The translations under genes and the position numbers were made by a program. The notes under the pieces are model-generated. The model saw nothing but the letters and a program-made list of their open reading frames with translations. It did no database searches and was not told the origin of the DNA. A stretch of DNA of 64,000 nt from Ptychodera flava (lineage: Eukaryota; Hemichordata; Enteropneusta; Ptychoderidae), in assembly GCF_041260155.1 (NCBI RefSeq), contig NC_091930.1, positions 15,929,656 through 15,993,655 of the forward strand. Reading direction: 5' to 3'. This document shows, one piece after another, positions 50,464-62,659 of this stretch; position 1 is the first letter of the stretch; the number at the start of each line of letters is the position of its first letter.

Positions 50464-51443
50464 GACGTCATCGTCTTCGAATCCGAGGAGGAGGACGAGG
50501 GGTACGAGGATGTTTTTAAAGCGATGCCGCCTCGCTTTCGATTCTAGGCGTTCCTCACTTCATCGTTGAGGACGCAGTGAAAGATGAAGACGGCAAATCC
50601 CTGAAAAGCCCGGTCGACGTTGTCCTCATTTTCTGATCAACAAAATCAAGAATGTTTTCTGTCATTATTTTGCAGATATATGATGTGTATTGGAGTTAAC
50701 CTTCGAATCTACATGAGTGTCAAAATTGTCTGCATAACATCATAGCCAGAGTGGCAATAGCTATTGTTTAAGGCGTGAAGCGGTTACGTAAGCAATCCAT
50801 GTTTGCCTCGCCTCACGAAGCTCTTGGCTCTCTTTTCCGAAGAGTGCCGACCATGCACCCTTCGGTAATTTTCGGATTTTCAACAATTGTTAAGCGAAAG
50901 TATGTTCGACAAAGTTTGTGTTGTTGTTGTCGTGTGGTGCTGATCGGAATTGATGTTCTGGCAAAAACCGGAGTGTTTTGAGCTTCAGGAAAGTGGGTTT
51001 TACCGTTTTAAAAATTCCTCTCATATTTTTATGAATATATAATGAGTGTGTTTGAACCAAATTTGAAAGTCTTTTATCGATACTGTCTGGTTTTACTCAA
51101 TGGTTTACGGTCAGTCATACCGTCTTTTACACGTGCGTCAAGAAAGGACATGTTTATGAAACTGCTGGCGTGTTATGTTTTGATGGGCGTGAAGCAGTGT
51201 TTCTGGCCTGAGAGCTCACAAAGTAACTATAGTTGCTACGCGACTGTCAGTACGATGCCATCTCGTCGTATGTTTCTCATAATCTCGTGTAATTATCAAC
51301 CACAAACAAAGCCTCCAAAAAGTTTAACACCTTTGAAGCTCATTTTAATATGTAAAGCCAATAGTCTACCGAGACGACCATGGAACAAAAGGCATGCAAG
51401 TGTTGCCACTCTGTCTATGGTACTCTGTGTTCAAACCGGATGA
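50464..51443 (+). pseudogene. Decayed piggyBac-like transposase fragment
   Basis: Several plus-strand pieces in different frames recall PGBD/piggyBac transposases. They are an acidic N-terminal piece (ESEEEDEGYEDVF near 50482-50520), a piece with SPVDVVLIF near 50610, and 51042-51443 with KLLACYVLMGVKQ and TVSTMPSRRMFLI, like the conserved piggyBac core before the first catalytic Asp. Stops and frame changes separate them, so it is a dead DNA transposon gene. Identity rests on pattern memory only. Confidence 0.4.
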
Positions 51444-52360
51444 CCTACTTGGGTTGGGGTAGATGATGCTTTGAAACATGGACCCTTGGGTCTATGTATG
51501 AAATTATTGTTTCATTTTGTAGTTACGAAAGAACACACTATCTGAATGTATGAGAGGCATCTAAATAGATAAGTAAGGTACCATTTACTAAAGAGTAATA
51601 TATATTATTTGTGACAAAGCCTCTTGTTGCTATACGCCTACTCACTGTGGATTTAAACTACTTATGTTTGAGTGCTACTACAGGTACCGACACACGGGTA
51701 AAATTGTTTGAAGTCTGCTAGTATTATCCTGTAAATAAACCTGAAATATTCTCCATTCGAACTAGTCACCTTTCTCAGTTCTGTATGGCCTGAAGTAGAT
51801 AGTTTGTGGAAGTGAGTTTTGTTTATCTCCATTCTTAAACATATCTCTGTTTTTCTGAAGACAGATTTCTACAAAATGAAAGTTCTTGTAGACAGTTAGG
51901 ATACAAAACAGAATGATAAGACTAAGTGGCCAGCAAACGTTAACAGATACTATTACAGAAGAAATAACAAAGAAAATATTTTGACCTTTATTAAGTTTTA
52001 CTAAGATAGTTGGCTTGTTCATCAAAGTATTCAAACATTGATTTCAAGATTCAAAAAAATTGAAATACAAAAAAGACGTCTATAGAACTTTAGAAGGAAA
52101 GAAAAAAATGTATGTGACACTGATAGATACCAATGTGCTTGCATGGTTTATTTCCAGCTTGGAAGAAGAACTCACCCCTGTCAAGAAACAACCGCAACAA
52201 TGTCTAAATATTACAAAAAATCAGTTTATTTTTAAGTGCCTGGTATGACCATGACCAGGGTTCTGAAGCACATGCTTATGCCAGCAAAGGGATCAGGAAA
52301 TACTGTTAAATATGTCACACTCGCTGTGATGAAGAGAATTGTGGTTGATAATTTGAGATT
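51444..52360. other. Stretch without recognised gene
   Basis: May include more of the decayed piggyBac-like element, but no motif is clear enough to call. Confidence 0.4.
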
Positions 52361-52500
52361 GGGAATTTGGCCGAGCCGTTTTGTCTGTGCCTTCTCCGCT
52401 AGGTGACTGGGTACCGTATGTTGTAAGTTCGAACCCTGTTGAAACCATCATATTGACCTCCGTGTTCATATCAAATTTTGGTAAAGGAAACACCAAAATA
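52361..52500 (+). mobile_element. tRNA-derived SINE
   Basis: tRNA-like head with A box TTTGGCCGAGCCGTTTTG near 52366-52383 and B box GTTCGAACCCT near 52427-52437, spaced as in a leucine/serine tRNA. A short tail follows. It belongs with copies at 25060, 53150 and 56602. Confidence 0.7.
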
Positions 52501-53149
52501 TAATTTAATCACAAAATAACATTCACTGTCGGGCTGTCATCTGCTCTGTGAACCAATGTAAGTACTACAAAGGGGCATACAATCAAACTTTCATGAAGTC
52601 GTATAGCAACGGCGATGGGGCGAGGCTTCGATGAAGGCGATTTATAGAGTTATGTACTGTAAGTTTGTCGTGAGTAATTGCGTATCGTGCTCCCCCCCCC
52701 CCCCGCCGCCGGTACTGCCTTGATAGGTGAGTACTCAGAACATAGGGAGTTGCTTACATGTCCGTCCCTTGGGGTTGGGTAATAGTGTCTTGGTGTCTTG
52801 GTCTTAGCATGGACGTACAAAAATGGTCTCAACACCCACATGTTTCGTCTTGCTATTGTTTATTTTATTTTATACGTTTGACTATGATATGTATTGCAAT
52901 ACAGACCTCTGGTGTCTTGGTCTTATGTTAACACTGATTATGCAAATATTTATTTTTCTCCTTCGCGGTGTCACTTATGTCCTTTGAAATCTTATACGAA
53001 GCTTTGTCGCTGCGTTGCGTCTGTTATCTGATGCGTTTGATTGCTTATTGTCCCAAAGCACGCAATGGTAGATTACTGATCTGTGCATGCTGTCACCAGA
53101 TTATCACTGACCAGATCATTAAATATCAGGTAATCGACAATTAAGAATT

Positions 53150-53265
53150 CCGATCTCAGTGGTGTCAAATTCAGTGAATTCTTGATAGGACTCGAACTCA
53201 CAACGTACGGTACCCAGTCATTTAAAGAAGACACTATAATCAAAACTACTTCACCAAATTTACAC
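53150..53265 (-). mobile_element. tRNA-derived SINE head, diverged
   Basis: On the minus strand the B-box-like GAGTTCGAGTCC (complement of 53188-53199) is clear, while the A box (complement of about 53241-53260) has decayed. It is the counterpart of the SINE at 25060-25160. Confidence 0.55.
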
Positions 53266-54221
53266 CCTCAAAGAGAATGCTTCAATAAACACGGAGTCAA
53301 AGTGTCGTCAATATGATCTACCTACACTACATTAAGGGGAGGGAAGACATTGCTAAGGGGTCGTCGACTACATAAGCTGTCGCACTGAAAACTTAATTCC
53401 TTACTAAAGGGCGACGAGGTAAGACTATAAGTCTTTTTTTTCGTGCGTCAAAATATCTGGTCCAAAGAAAATAATAATATTAGAAAAATTCAGACCATGA
53501 GAAACCATAACAAATAATTTTAATTTTACTAAGAAAATGGAACTCTCATGTACTCTGTAGAGTTGTTCAAAAGCACTGTCAGGTCAAAGATGTTTAAGAG
53601 GACGGGGTCTTCGGAAATGCGTCAAATATCGTATGGAACCCATGAGACCAATGTAAACACTATGCCATTGGAATGTTGGCGATGGATGAACGTTTAAACG
53701 TGTTTGTCTAAACGTATATAGTCAAATTTAAATGTTGCACCGGTGTTCATGCCATGCATCTACATATCGCGCGTGGAATACTATGTTTGTAATTAAGAAA
53801 GTTGCACTCACTGGCCAGGTCCCAACGATTCCCCTTTAATTAGAGATCGAGTCAGTACACACTTGAGACACTTAGATCGGTGCCTGTGGTTGGATATGAA
53901 AATAAACCTTCAAAGATATTGTAGTGATAATTCATGAGAATTTTTTGCGAAATGTACATGCCCGAAAGCGCCCATTGCCACTGCTAGCTCAGTAGTAAAC
54001 GCTACTGTGAAGCCGTGCTTGAATATGTTCATGTGTCAATACAGGGTGTGCCTAACATTTAAAATTGTACGAAGGATTAGTGAGAGTACTTGGATCAGAA
54101 ATCAGCTAGGCAAGAAATATGGTGCCAAGGGATTAAAGTAAGAGATCTTATAAATATATCGCATTAGATAGCTTGCAGCAAGGTGATTACTCTATTAACA
54201 TTTGTTTCACTGTAATCGTGC

Positions 54222-54440
54222 ACGTGCGTATGTATGTGTACTTTACATATGCATAGGCTATGTAAGTTATGTAGGTACGTATGCGTGTATGTCATATTCA
54301 AAAATGTATGTACGTACGTGTGTATGTATGTATGCATGTATGTATGGATGTATGCATGCACGCATGTATGCATGCGTGTATGTATGTACATGTATGTATG
54401 TATGTATGTATGTATGTATGTATGCATTTATGCATGTATG
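54222..54440. repeat. ATGT/ATGC simple repeat
   Basis: Degenerate runs of TATG and CATG units just downstream of the second sulfotransferase gene. Open frames here are repeat artefacts. Confidence 0.9.
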
Positions 54441-54481
54441 TACGTATGTGGCAAAAATGAACACAAACTGGTTTACATTCA

Positions 54482-55663
54482 TCATTCCAAGAGCATCGGC
54501 TCTAATAATGATGCAGACGTGTTGATGAGTTCAGATTCCCGCTTAATGAGTTTGTACCCAAGTGTTTGCATGACGTCATCGCAAGCGCTTTGAACCAGTT
54601 TTACATCGTCCATGCTTAAATCTGACCTCCAGGCCAGCGCCGTACTGGTCGAGTTTCTTTTCGTCTGCATGGATCCTCTCTTTGCGCTTTCCTTACTCTG
54701 AGTATTGTCAGCGATCCACTTCAGTACGTTTTCGGTTGCTTTAATTCCCAATGTTTTGTAAAGTTCCAAAGCCTTCTGCGTCACGTTCGTCACGACGTCC
54801 TCGTATCGCAGCACGACAATTCGTCTCCTCGTCCGCGATGTGGCGTTTCTGAAAACAGCTAGGTTGCGCTCTAGCCACTTGCAGTAGTCGTGCACGTTGT
54901 CCGGATGAAGTTGGGTTGTAGTATCGTTCAAAGGCTTGGCGATACCGAGCTCGTACAATGTTTTGTGCAACGGGTTGATAAATTTGAAGTATTTTCTGGA
55001 CGAGGCGACTGCCCTTGGGTCACGAGCGAGCAGGACCACCTTTAAATCGAAGCAGTCTTGGTGGAGCATCGGCATCAGATAGTTCAGATCTTCAACGCGG
55101 ATGCTTTTAATAACCATGACTTCATTCTTTAAGCATTCCTCTCTGATATAGGAAATTGAGACATTTTTGCAATTTTTCTGTAGTTCACATATCTTCTGCA
55201 GAGCCTTGCTCCTAGCAGCATTCAACAGTCGAAAATGATACGCGTTGTGGGTTAGGAAATCACAACGATAGAAGTTGTGTAGTAATTCTGCCGACATATT
55301 GGCGCGATAAGTTGCCGGTATTACATTCCTTTTCACCATATCTGGAACCACACGCAGCGGCTCGAATAGGTAGAAAACGTTCGGGTTCTGATTAAAAAGC
55401 TCACCAATGAAAGAGGAGCCAGTCCGGGCTTTGGCGACGAAGAGCACGCGCTTTCGGGGAGTCGACGTCGGACAGGCCGAGCGTTGCGGCGGCACCGTCC
55501 AGGCGCGTGAGATCGTCGTATTTCCTGATACAAACAAGCGAGATGCATACCTGTTCGCGGCGACACGATACGGGTTATAGGCTCTGCTGAAGAGGATAAT
55601 GCAAGAAGCCGTGACGAGACAGGTTAACAAAAACAGCACAGGCCTTTTGAATATTGACTCCAT
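54482..55663 (-). CDS. Golgi carbohydrate 6-O-sulfotransferase (CHST1-like), paralogue 2
   Basis: Intronless gene of 393 residues, clearly paralogous to 27040-28233 and nearly identical through the last third. It has an N-terminal signal anchor (about residues 8-26), the 5'-phosphosulfate-binding motif KARTGSSFIGELF, FEPLRVVPD, the 3'-phosphate-binding motif LLARDPRAVASSRK, and DNVHDYCKWLERN before the C-terminal helices. All expected active-site motifs are present. The most diverged stretch lies between the FEPL motif and the 3'-phosphate-binding motif, where acceptor specificity is usually set. It starts at the first ATG after a conserved upstream block also seen before the first gene. The acceptor sugar is unknown. 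Confidence 0.9.
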   Translation of the reverse strand: MESIFKRPVLFLLTCLVTASCIILFSRAYNPYRVAANRYASRLFVSGNTTISRAWTVPPQRSACPTSTPRKRVLFVAKARTGSSFIGELFNQNPNVFYLFEPLRVVPDMVKRNVIPATYRANMSAELLHNFYRCDFLTHNAYHFRLLNAARSKALQKICELQKNCKNVSISYIREECLKNEVMVIKSIRVEDLNYLMPMLHQDCFDLKVVLLARDPRAVASSRKYFKFINPLHKTLYELGIAKPLNDTTTQLHPDNVHDYCKWLERNLAVFRNATSRTRRRIVVLRYEDVVTNVTQKALELYKTLGIKATENVLKWIADNTQSKESAKRGSMQTKRNSTSTALAWRSDLSMDDVKLVQSACDDVMQTLGYKLIKRESELINTSASLLEPMLLE

Positions 55664-56601
55664 CTCGTACGTAAAGGAGTTGCCACTCTCTCTTTCTCTT
55701 ACCCTCTATCACGTATTCATACACTCTTATGAATCGACCCCAAAGGTCCCCGTAGAGTATTGTGGGATTACCGCTTATAAAGTGTGCTTGTGATGTGTGT
55801 GCAAATTGATATAAAATTGAGATGGTGCTATTAAAATTGTTGACGTTGGTGTCAACAGCTGCTATACGCATTAACCTTTAGGTGTAATAAATTGCCTCCG
55901 TCTCCGGGCCGTCTCACGAACGTAGCGTCAAGCATTTCGATTCATGATCCGTAGACAGTTGGAATATCGGAAGACAGCAAAACATCATCAGCTTACAGCA
56001 ATTGATAAAAATCAATGGAATAAATGAGGAAAATTACACACCGCATGATAAGTGACTCATTTGGAATTAACCCACTTTGCACCGACCTGTGACATCCGAT
56101 ACGTGTTTGCGGCCTAGCTCCTCCGCACAGCTAATAACTCTCATACATCTATTTAATCTCCATTCATTTACACCAACAACAATTTTTCTATGCATCCAAA
56201 AAAAAAAGTATTATCGTCCATTATTTCAGTAAAATATACCAAATGTGATGGAAACACCAACCACTATTTTTTAAACGTAGTGACCATAAATCTAATAAAA
56301 AATAAATGAATGAATGTAAGTGTAATAGCGATAATTGTTATACATTCATAACGTTACTGCTACTCAAGAATTGGCGCATAAAATATATTCATTTAAATGT
56401 TAGTTTCTGTTTTCGACGGTTGATTGGTATTTCACAAACAAAACATTCATAACATCGCTGATTTAAAGCCTTCCCGTTCCTTATCACATGATAGCGAGCA
56501 TGCGTGCGTGAGTGCTTCACGAACTCTACAACGTGTGGAGCGGTCTCAGTCAGAAAAATGTAACAACTTAGCCGGCTATATATTGAACCACTCTTTTTTT
56601 G

Positions 56602-56720
56602 GAGTGGAGATTTAGCCGAGCGGTTCTCTATGTGGCCTCTCCGCTAGGCGACTGATGCCATATATATGTTGTGGGTTCGAATCCGATTGAAAACTAGCCG
56701 TTTAACATATATAAAATTTG
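56602..56720 (+). mobile_element. tRNA-derived SINE
   Basis: A box TTTAGCCGAGCGGTTCT near 56611-56627 and B box GGTTCGAATCC near 56674-56684. This is the best-preserved tRNA-like head of the four in the window. It is not called a tRNA gene because the acceptor ends do not pair well and related decayed copies exist nearby. Confidence 0.7.
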
Positions 56721-57481
56721 CATTCCGGTCATTAGAGGTTGCTATATTTAAGAACGCGAGGAAAAATTTAGTTTTGTTCATTTATTGTAGTATTATATCT
56801 GGATGAAATGAAGGCATTTTCACGGTTTTTTTCTATTGTAAATTGTGATTTGGCATAATGGGATGTTATTGAGGGCCACATGGCGTTAAGTCCTTGAATT
56901 GCACTGCGTTGACCTTTTCGCGCGACTCTAGTCACTTGTCATTCATTTTGTGGTTTGCTTTAACGAGCTTTTTAAATCCTGTCTGTCATTTTACCGTTAA
57001 TCGTTTGATTTATTTTATAATCCCATATTTCACAGCTTTGCATTGAGTTTCGTGTTTTCCATTTGTCGATCCTCAAGGGCGCTAGAATCGTGAAAGTCAT
57101 GGTGGCCCTCAGCAGTGTATAGTATTTTGCAAAATTGGAAACGTGTCTTTTTTTTACATTTCTTTCCACATTGTACCCGGAAAATCATGACAAGTCAATA
57201 TTTTATTTAACTGCTTTCTCGCGGTTTGTACGAGCTGCGTCCTGCCATGCACTATTACAGTTCACTTCCGTCTTCTGTCAGGATATTGCTATGGGAGAGG
57301 TCGGTTGGATACACATTAACAGATTATATACGACGAGTCTTCAAAGTCAACGTCCGTTTATTACATACGTACAGAAGTTGCATGTACATGTCGTCAGGGA
57401 TATAGAGATAGCGGTGTCCTATCTCTCCCCGTGCTTATATTCATGCTCCTGATATTATTTAAATATTAAAGCAATAAGACC

Positions 57482-57577
57482 ACCCAGCGACGGTATAGCA
57501 CGAGATTTTGACCAGTTCACGACCTGTATGCACGATCGATATATAAGAACCAATTGATATACCGTCGCTGGGTGTAA
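57482..57577. repeat. Short hairpin element
   Basis: ACCCAGCGACGGTATA at the left and TATACCGTCGCTGGGT at the right are perfect inverted repeats about 60 bases apart. It may be a tiny MITE or hairpin. No function is visible. Confidence 0.7.
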
Positions 57578-58722
57578 TTTATTGCTATTATATCATAACA
57601 GTATATTGAAAATTCTGGCATGGAACTCAAAACAAGCATTTTTGCTATTTGCCGGGACATCGTGCGTGTGCCAGCCGTGCTACATCGCGAATATGCCACG
57701 TTTTTGTCGCGTTTCGACCAATCAGATCGCTGTATTTACACCATCAATATGCTGGTATGGTATAACGTTTGCTATACAACACTTAAAAGACGTGGTTTTG
57801 ATCAGACGATGGATATGAATTAAAGATAAAAATGATAGATCCAATGACCACTAATTTTGAATATCAATACAGCCATTTATCTTCAATGTACATGTCAGAA
57901 TTCAGAGTTATACACTCTGTAGCATGTTGCAAAGCCATCAGGTGAAATTCTCTGGTTCATTCATTTTCAGTTATTTTACTATCATTCGAACATATGCTAC
58001 GTCAGAACAACATGGTCCTAGTAATCTGTATTTAGCGTCTTTGCATTTCAGTCACAGCACCAATTTTTTGTTGTGATCTCCCTTTTAAATTGCCCAAATA
58101 GACTGCATGGTCGATTCTTGTATGCATATTGTGTTAAGACGTACCTTTCTAAGGATTATTACAAAGTGTAACTTAGTTCGTTTTTACTTTGTCAGGCATA
58201 CATTTTATTTTTTATCTTTTTCTCAATTGCAATTTGCCCTTGCGTAAAGAGCACTGAGACAGTGTAGTACACTTATAATAAACAATAATAATCTCCTGAA
58301 AGTATTTACAAAACCCAAACAAACCAAAGTAAATATCAGCCACTTTAATTTATTCCTTTTAAACATTTTGAATGAACGTTTTGAATGAGTAGGCAAACGG
58401 GTGTTTGATGGAGGAGATAATTAAGTTTGGTTAATTAATTCTAATTTGCATATTCAATGAATTTTTGTAATAAGACTACCAGTATACTCAAGAACGTCTT
58501 AAGCAAATGTGATGGCCATACTTTTATCAGCTTGTAGAAACATCATAGTTAAGAAACAATTATTTTTAAAATAATGCTACACCATGAATACTGTTTTATG
58601 TGTGATTAATTTTTTTCAATAAAATAAAAAATGTGTTCAGTGGGTTTTCTCATAGGAGTGTACGTTGGCAGTAAGGGGTTCGTAAAGTTGTGTTTGCGGC
58701 GCCATCTAGTGGTCAGAACCAG
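57578..58722. other. Stretch without recognised gene
   Basis: AT-rich, with short open frames lacking family features. Confidence 0.4.
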
Positions 58723-58725
58723 TAA

Positions 58726-60056
58726 GGGACTGGTCAGTTTCTTCAGCCTGGGGGGCCGGTGGATTCATGGGGGGGGGGGGTCACCCTGTTTTGGACTTTG
58801 GTGATAGGGGGGGTCACCATGTTTTTGAAAGACCCAATAGGGGGGTCAGTGTGTTTTTGAATTTTGACACAGGCTCATCATTGCCTAAAATGCTAGTGTC
58901 AGCCACAAATTTCATCATTCAGTTGTATTTTTCGGCGCGCCCTTCGGGCGCGTAACTTTTAATAATCAGTCATATTTTTAAGCACGCCCAACTTTAACAT
59001 AGCAAGCATACATACATCAGAGATATCTGTATGTTCAATATTTTTCAACGTGCTCTTCAAGCTCATTACTTTAATATATCAGACATTTTTCAGCGTGCCC
59101 TTCAGGTGCATAACTTAAATATACAAGGCATATATATCAGAGATATCAGGATGTTTCATATTTTTCAGCGCGCCCTTCGGGCGCCATACTAAAATAAATC
59201 AGAGATATCTTGATGTTTACAAAGTGAAAGTGTACATTATGAAATCTGCATTTCATATGAAAAGGATGACAAATTCCTGATACTTTTCTGTTCTCTCTAT
59301 GAGAATTCAGTATGAGAAAGCAACATGCACAAATATTTCACAATATATATTTGATACAGTGACTTATTTTAGAGATAGAAAAATGACAAGATATCTTTCC
59401 TTCTCATTGATGCAATTATTTTCTTTTGTGTCACAGGTTTTCTGTAGAAAGATGCTTTTTTATGAACAAAATAAAAGTTAAAAAAGGCAGTTTTTGTCAT
59501 TATTAGCTGTGCTTTTATGGTTTCAATGTTACAAGAAAAGGTCCTCTCAGACACTGTACACATCAGATTTGGCTAAAAAAGCTCTCTATGGCTCCTCAGG
59601 AGATTTAATTGGATGGTTGGCAAGTCTTAACACCCATCAAAGTTTTTGATTCACTGCTTTTTCCTCTTTGATGTTAATGATTGACATCCATTTATGTACA
59701 GCAGTTCAGGACATCTGGTTAAGCATAGAAAGTGTGAAACACATTCACAGCTCATTCAAAATACAGCTCATTCAAATGTACTGTATTCAAACTTTAAGAT
59801 TGACACTTTGAAATTCCTATCTTACAACTGACATGTAAACAATTTCATTAAAACATAGAATGACTATTTAAAATATAAATATATATTTAAAATGTATATA
59901 GTTTATGTCCACCTTTTGTTTTACCTATGTCGCGCGCCGGGGGGGGGGTCACTCTGTTTTCAAATTTGGAATAGGGGGGGGGGTGTCAGCCACTTTTTGA
60001 CGTCGGCAAAAAATAATCCAACGCCCCCCCCCCGGCCGAAGAAACTGACCAGTCCC
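58726..60056. mobile_element. Harbinger-like non-autonomous element, G-rich ends
   Basis: Ends GGGACTGGTCAGTTTCTTC and its exact complement, with a 3-bp TAA at each side (58723-58725 and 60057-60059), as PIF/Harbinger elements produce. Just inside both ends are G runs with GGGGGGTCA motifs. The interior repeats a CGCGCCCTTCGGGCGCG-type motif four times (about 58931, 59046, 59094 and 59166). No transposase is seen. Confidence 0.75.
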
Positions 60057-60059
60057 TAA

Positions 60060-61559
60060 GGCCTTTCAACCTCGCTCTCATGCATCGAGCAGCCATACTT
60101 TCTGTGTGTCGCTACGAGATTCAGTTCCTGCTACGTCTATCTACAGTCACACCAGTTGAGCCAGTACGACATTCGGTAAGAGGTTTATTTTTGTATCCGT
60201 ATTTAGAGCATGTGTTAACTTTGCGTGTACCGATAATATCTGTGAGTGAATGAGAGGTGAGAAGCTGTGTGCGGAAAGAAACAGCCTCGAAGGTTATCCA
60301 AAGCACGTCACTGATAAGTCGTGTCAAAACGTGTGGCAACATCTCACCACACATCGAGTATACAGTATGGGCCCTAATTATGGTCTAGTTTAAAAAGAGT
60401 ATCTAAATTTACGAGGGATCGACTGTAATCGTGTTTTCAATATTCACGGAGTTCATTCGAAAAATGTTAGTCGCGTGATGACGACGCCATTGTTTTACAA
60501 TTAGGGCTTGGGCATGCATTAAAAACAACCGTTCCCCTGATTTCTACCACACTTCGATTGAAATGATTCTTATAGTGGAAACTGAAAGTTCAACCCCGAT
60601 TTGCGAGAATTTTTGGTTGTTTTGGGGCATCGTAACGTTTGTGGAGTACGAGTTGGGGGCCCCTGTAAGGTTGTGCCGTCACGGACATAGCGGAGTAAGC
60701 GAAATGTGGTGTTTACACGGTTCAAACTAGGATATATTTTCATTTTAGCATACCGAGTCTGAAAACAAATGACCCTCCTGGTTTCACTTTAGTAAATTAC
60801 TATATCTTGTATTTTCACTGATATCGTGAAACTTGCCAAAATGTCCCGATAGAACTTGTAGACCACGCCGTTTTCCCGTTAAACACAATTCCCCGAATGG
60901 CGTCGTTTGTTATGCCCAATCAGATTGAGCGTTCTTCCGCACGCTTTCCAATACATTCGACATTACATAGTACAAGATATCGTAAGACGTAGTCGTTGCT
61001 ATGATTGGCGGCATGTCGATAGGGGCCATAAGGTAAATTTTCTCAGTAAACGCAATATCAAGAGAAATACGAGCGTGCGGAAGTGGGGCAAAGAATATGT
61101 AACAATTTAGCTGCTGCTAATTAAAAAAAGAGCCAAAATAAATCAGAATACACACACTTAGTACACAGACATTTGACAACAACATCCAACAGTGACATTG
61201 ACAAAACATACTAACAAGCAGAGCTTGTTAGTGACTTTCCAAACTTTCACATGTTCAATATGACTTTGTTACAAGTTTGTTATAATTTATGATGAAAATA
61301 AAACTTTACTTTTTCAATCTTGTCTGCTTGCCTTGAAGTATGGTAACTTTGAAAATACATTCATTACACTTATCATGTATTATACTCATTGGTTGAGCCA
61401 GACATTCACATTAATGAAATATGTCACCATATCTCAAGATGGACTCAAGCAAACATGGTATTTGCGCATAGTATGATTACACTGTCGCGTGACTATGCTA
61501 TTCAACTTTGGTCAAATTTCACATTCTTTGCCACTGCACCATCTCCCTAATACATACTG
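60060..61559. other. Upstream region of the zinc-finger exon
   Basis: No exon I can support. Earlier exons of the gene at 61605 may lie here or further left. Confidence 0.35.
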
Positions 61560-61604
61560 ATGACCCACGGTGTCCACTCAAGTCTCACTTTGATTTATCC
61601 ACAG

Positions 61605-62626
61605 GAACAGACTCTAGTGCAAAAAAATCCTATAGTCATCTCAACTAGATCTTTAAAGAGAAAAGTGCAGACTGAACCCACAAAAATCTCTTGTTACACA
61701 AAACCATACCGTCCCTGTAAGTTCTGTGGAAAGCTGCAGTCAAAACTGTCTCGACACCTTAGGATGGTTCATAAAGATAAAGATAAAGAAGAAGTTAAGT
61801 CAGCTCTTGCTGCTACAAAAGTTGACAGAGAAAGAAAATTAGACCAAATCAAAAAGGATGGCATCTTTCACTTCAACCAGAACGTGATAAAAACCTCCAA
61901 GAATGGTGTTACCAATATTCACTTGCAAAGAGAACGCAACCAAGGTCCATCACATCTTCAGATATGCGGATATTGTAAAGGTTTCTTTCGAAAGTCTCTG
62001 ATATCAAAACACAAGCGGACATGCAGAGAAGCTGAAGGGTCTACTCTTGAATGCCTGGACTACTCTCCAGAATTGCTTCAGTCCTGTGAAAAGTATGATG
62101 ATGGATTTAAGCGTTCAATACTGGATAGATTCTTGAAAGATGACGTTGGTAGGATCTGCCAAACTGATGACTTGATTGTAAATGTTGGATGGAATTTGTG
62201 GTTGAAAAATAGATCAAGGAAAAGAGAAGTTGTGGTGAGTTCCATGCGATGCCTTGGTAACTTACTTGCGGAATTTAAAAAAGTTAGTGTGAAAAAACAC
62301 CTTAAAAGGCATGGACCTTCTGAACAGAACCATGTTCAAAGCATTAAAGACTGCCATACTCAACATTTCTAAGGAGCTGGAGTCTCAGAAGTCAAGAATC
62401 TACTATGCCTTAAAGCATGCCGCTAAAGTCATGAAAGCAAAATACATCATGAAAGACGCAAACAGCTGTTCTGAAAAAGTGAAAGAAGTTGATCTGTTTG
62501 TCACTATTTTAGAGGCACAGTGGCCAATTATGTTCCACAATGCACAGAAAAGTCAGGCAGAAAAATGCAAACAGAAGCTGCGAAGACCAGAACGGCACCC
62601 AGTCGAGACTGACATTAAAAAAACAC
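61605..62626 (+). CDS. Exon of a gene for a CxxC zinc-finger protein, function unknown
   Basis: The reading is preceded by an AG acceptor (TTTATCCACAG) and followed by a GTAAGT donor at 62627. The frame is also open from an ATG at 61560. A C2H2-like finger (CKFCGKLQSKLSRHLRMVH) and a second CxxC...H...C unit (CGYCKGFFRKSLISKHKRTC) are followed by a helical region with FKRSILDRFLKDDVG. The order resembles large uncharacterised protein families of marine invertebrates, some linked to transposons. In the last third the reading passes to another frame, where the family-like stretch with LKHAAKVMKAKYIM and LRRPERHPVE continues, so the gene is either broken or mis-modelled there. The downstream exons were not found in the window. 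Confidence 0.55.
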
Positions 62627-62659
62627 GTAAGTACCGTACAACAATTGTGAAATAGACCA

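Larger units (their letters stand above)
53096..56510. repeat. Third copy of the duplicated segment, with second sulfotransferase
   Basis: Collinear with about 24980-29120 in the same direction: a SINE, GTCGTCGACTACATAAGCTG, a TTAA MITE remnant, an ATGT run, the sulfotransferase gene, then the tail ending near CATCGCTGATTTAAAGCC. It is separated from unit 2 by the 14.2 kb transposon and other repeats. Confidence 0.75.

Noticed and set aside
56602-56690. Possible functional tRNA gene
   Set aside because: A and B boxes are good, but acceptor-stem pairing is poor and decayed relatives occur nearby, so SINE is the better call.
57135-57823. Overlapping short frames near the hairpin at 57482
   Set aside because: No domain, splice site or homologue recognised.
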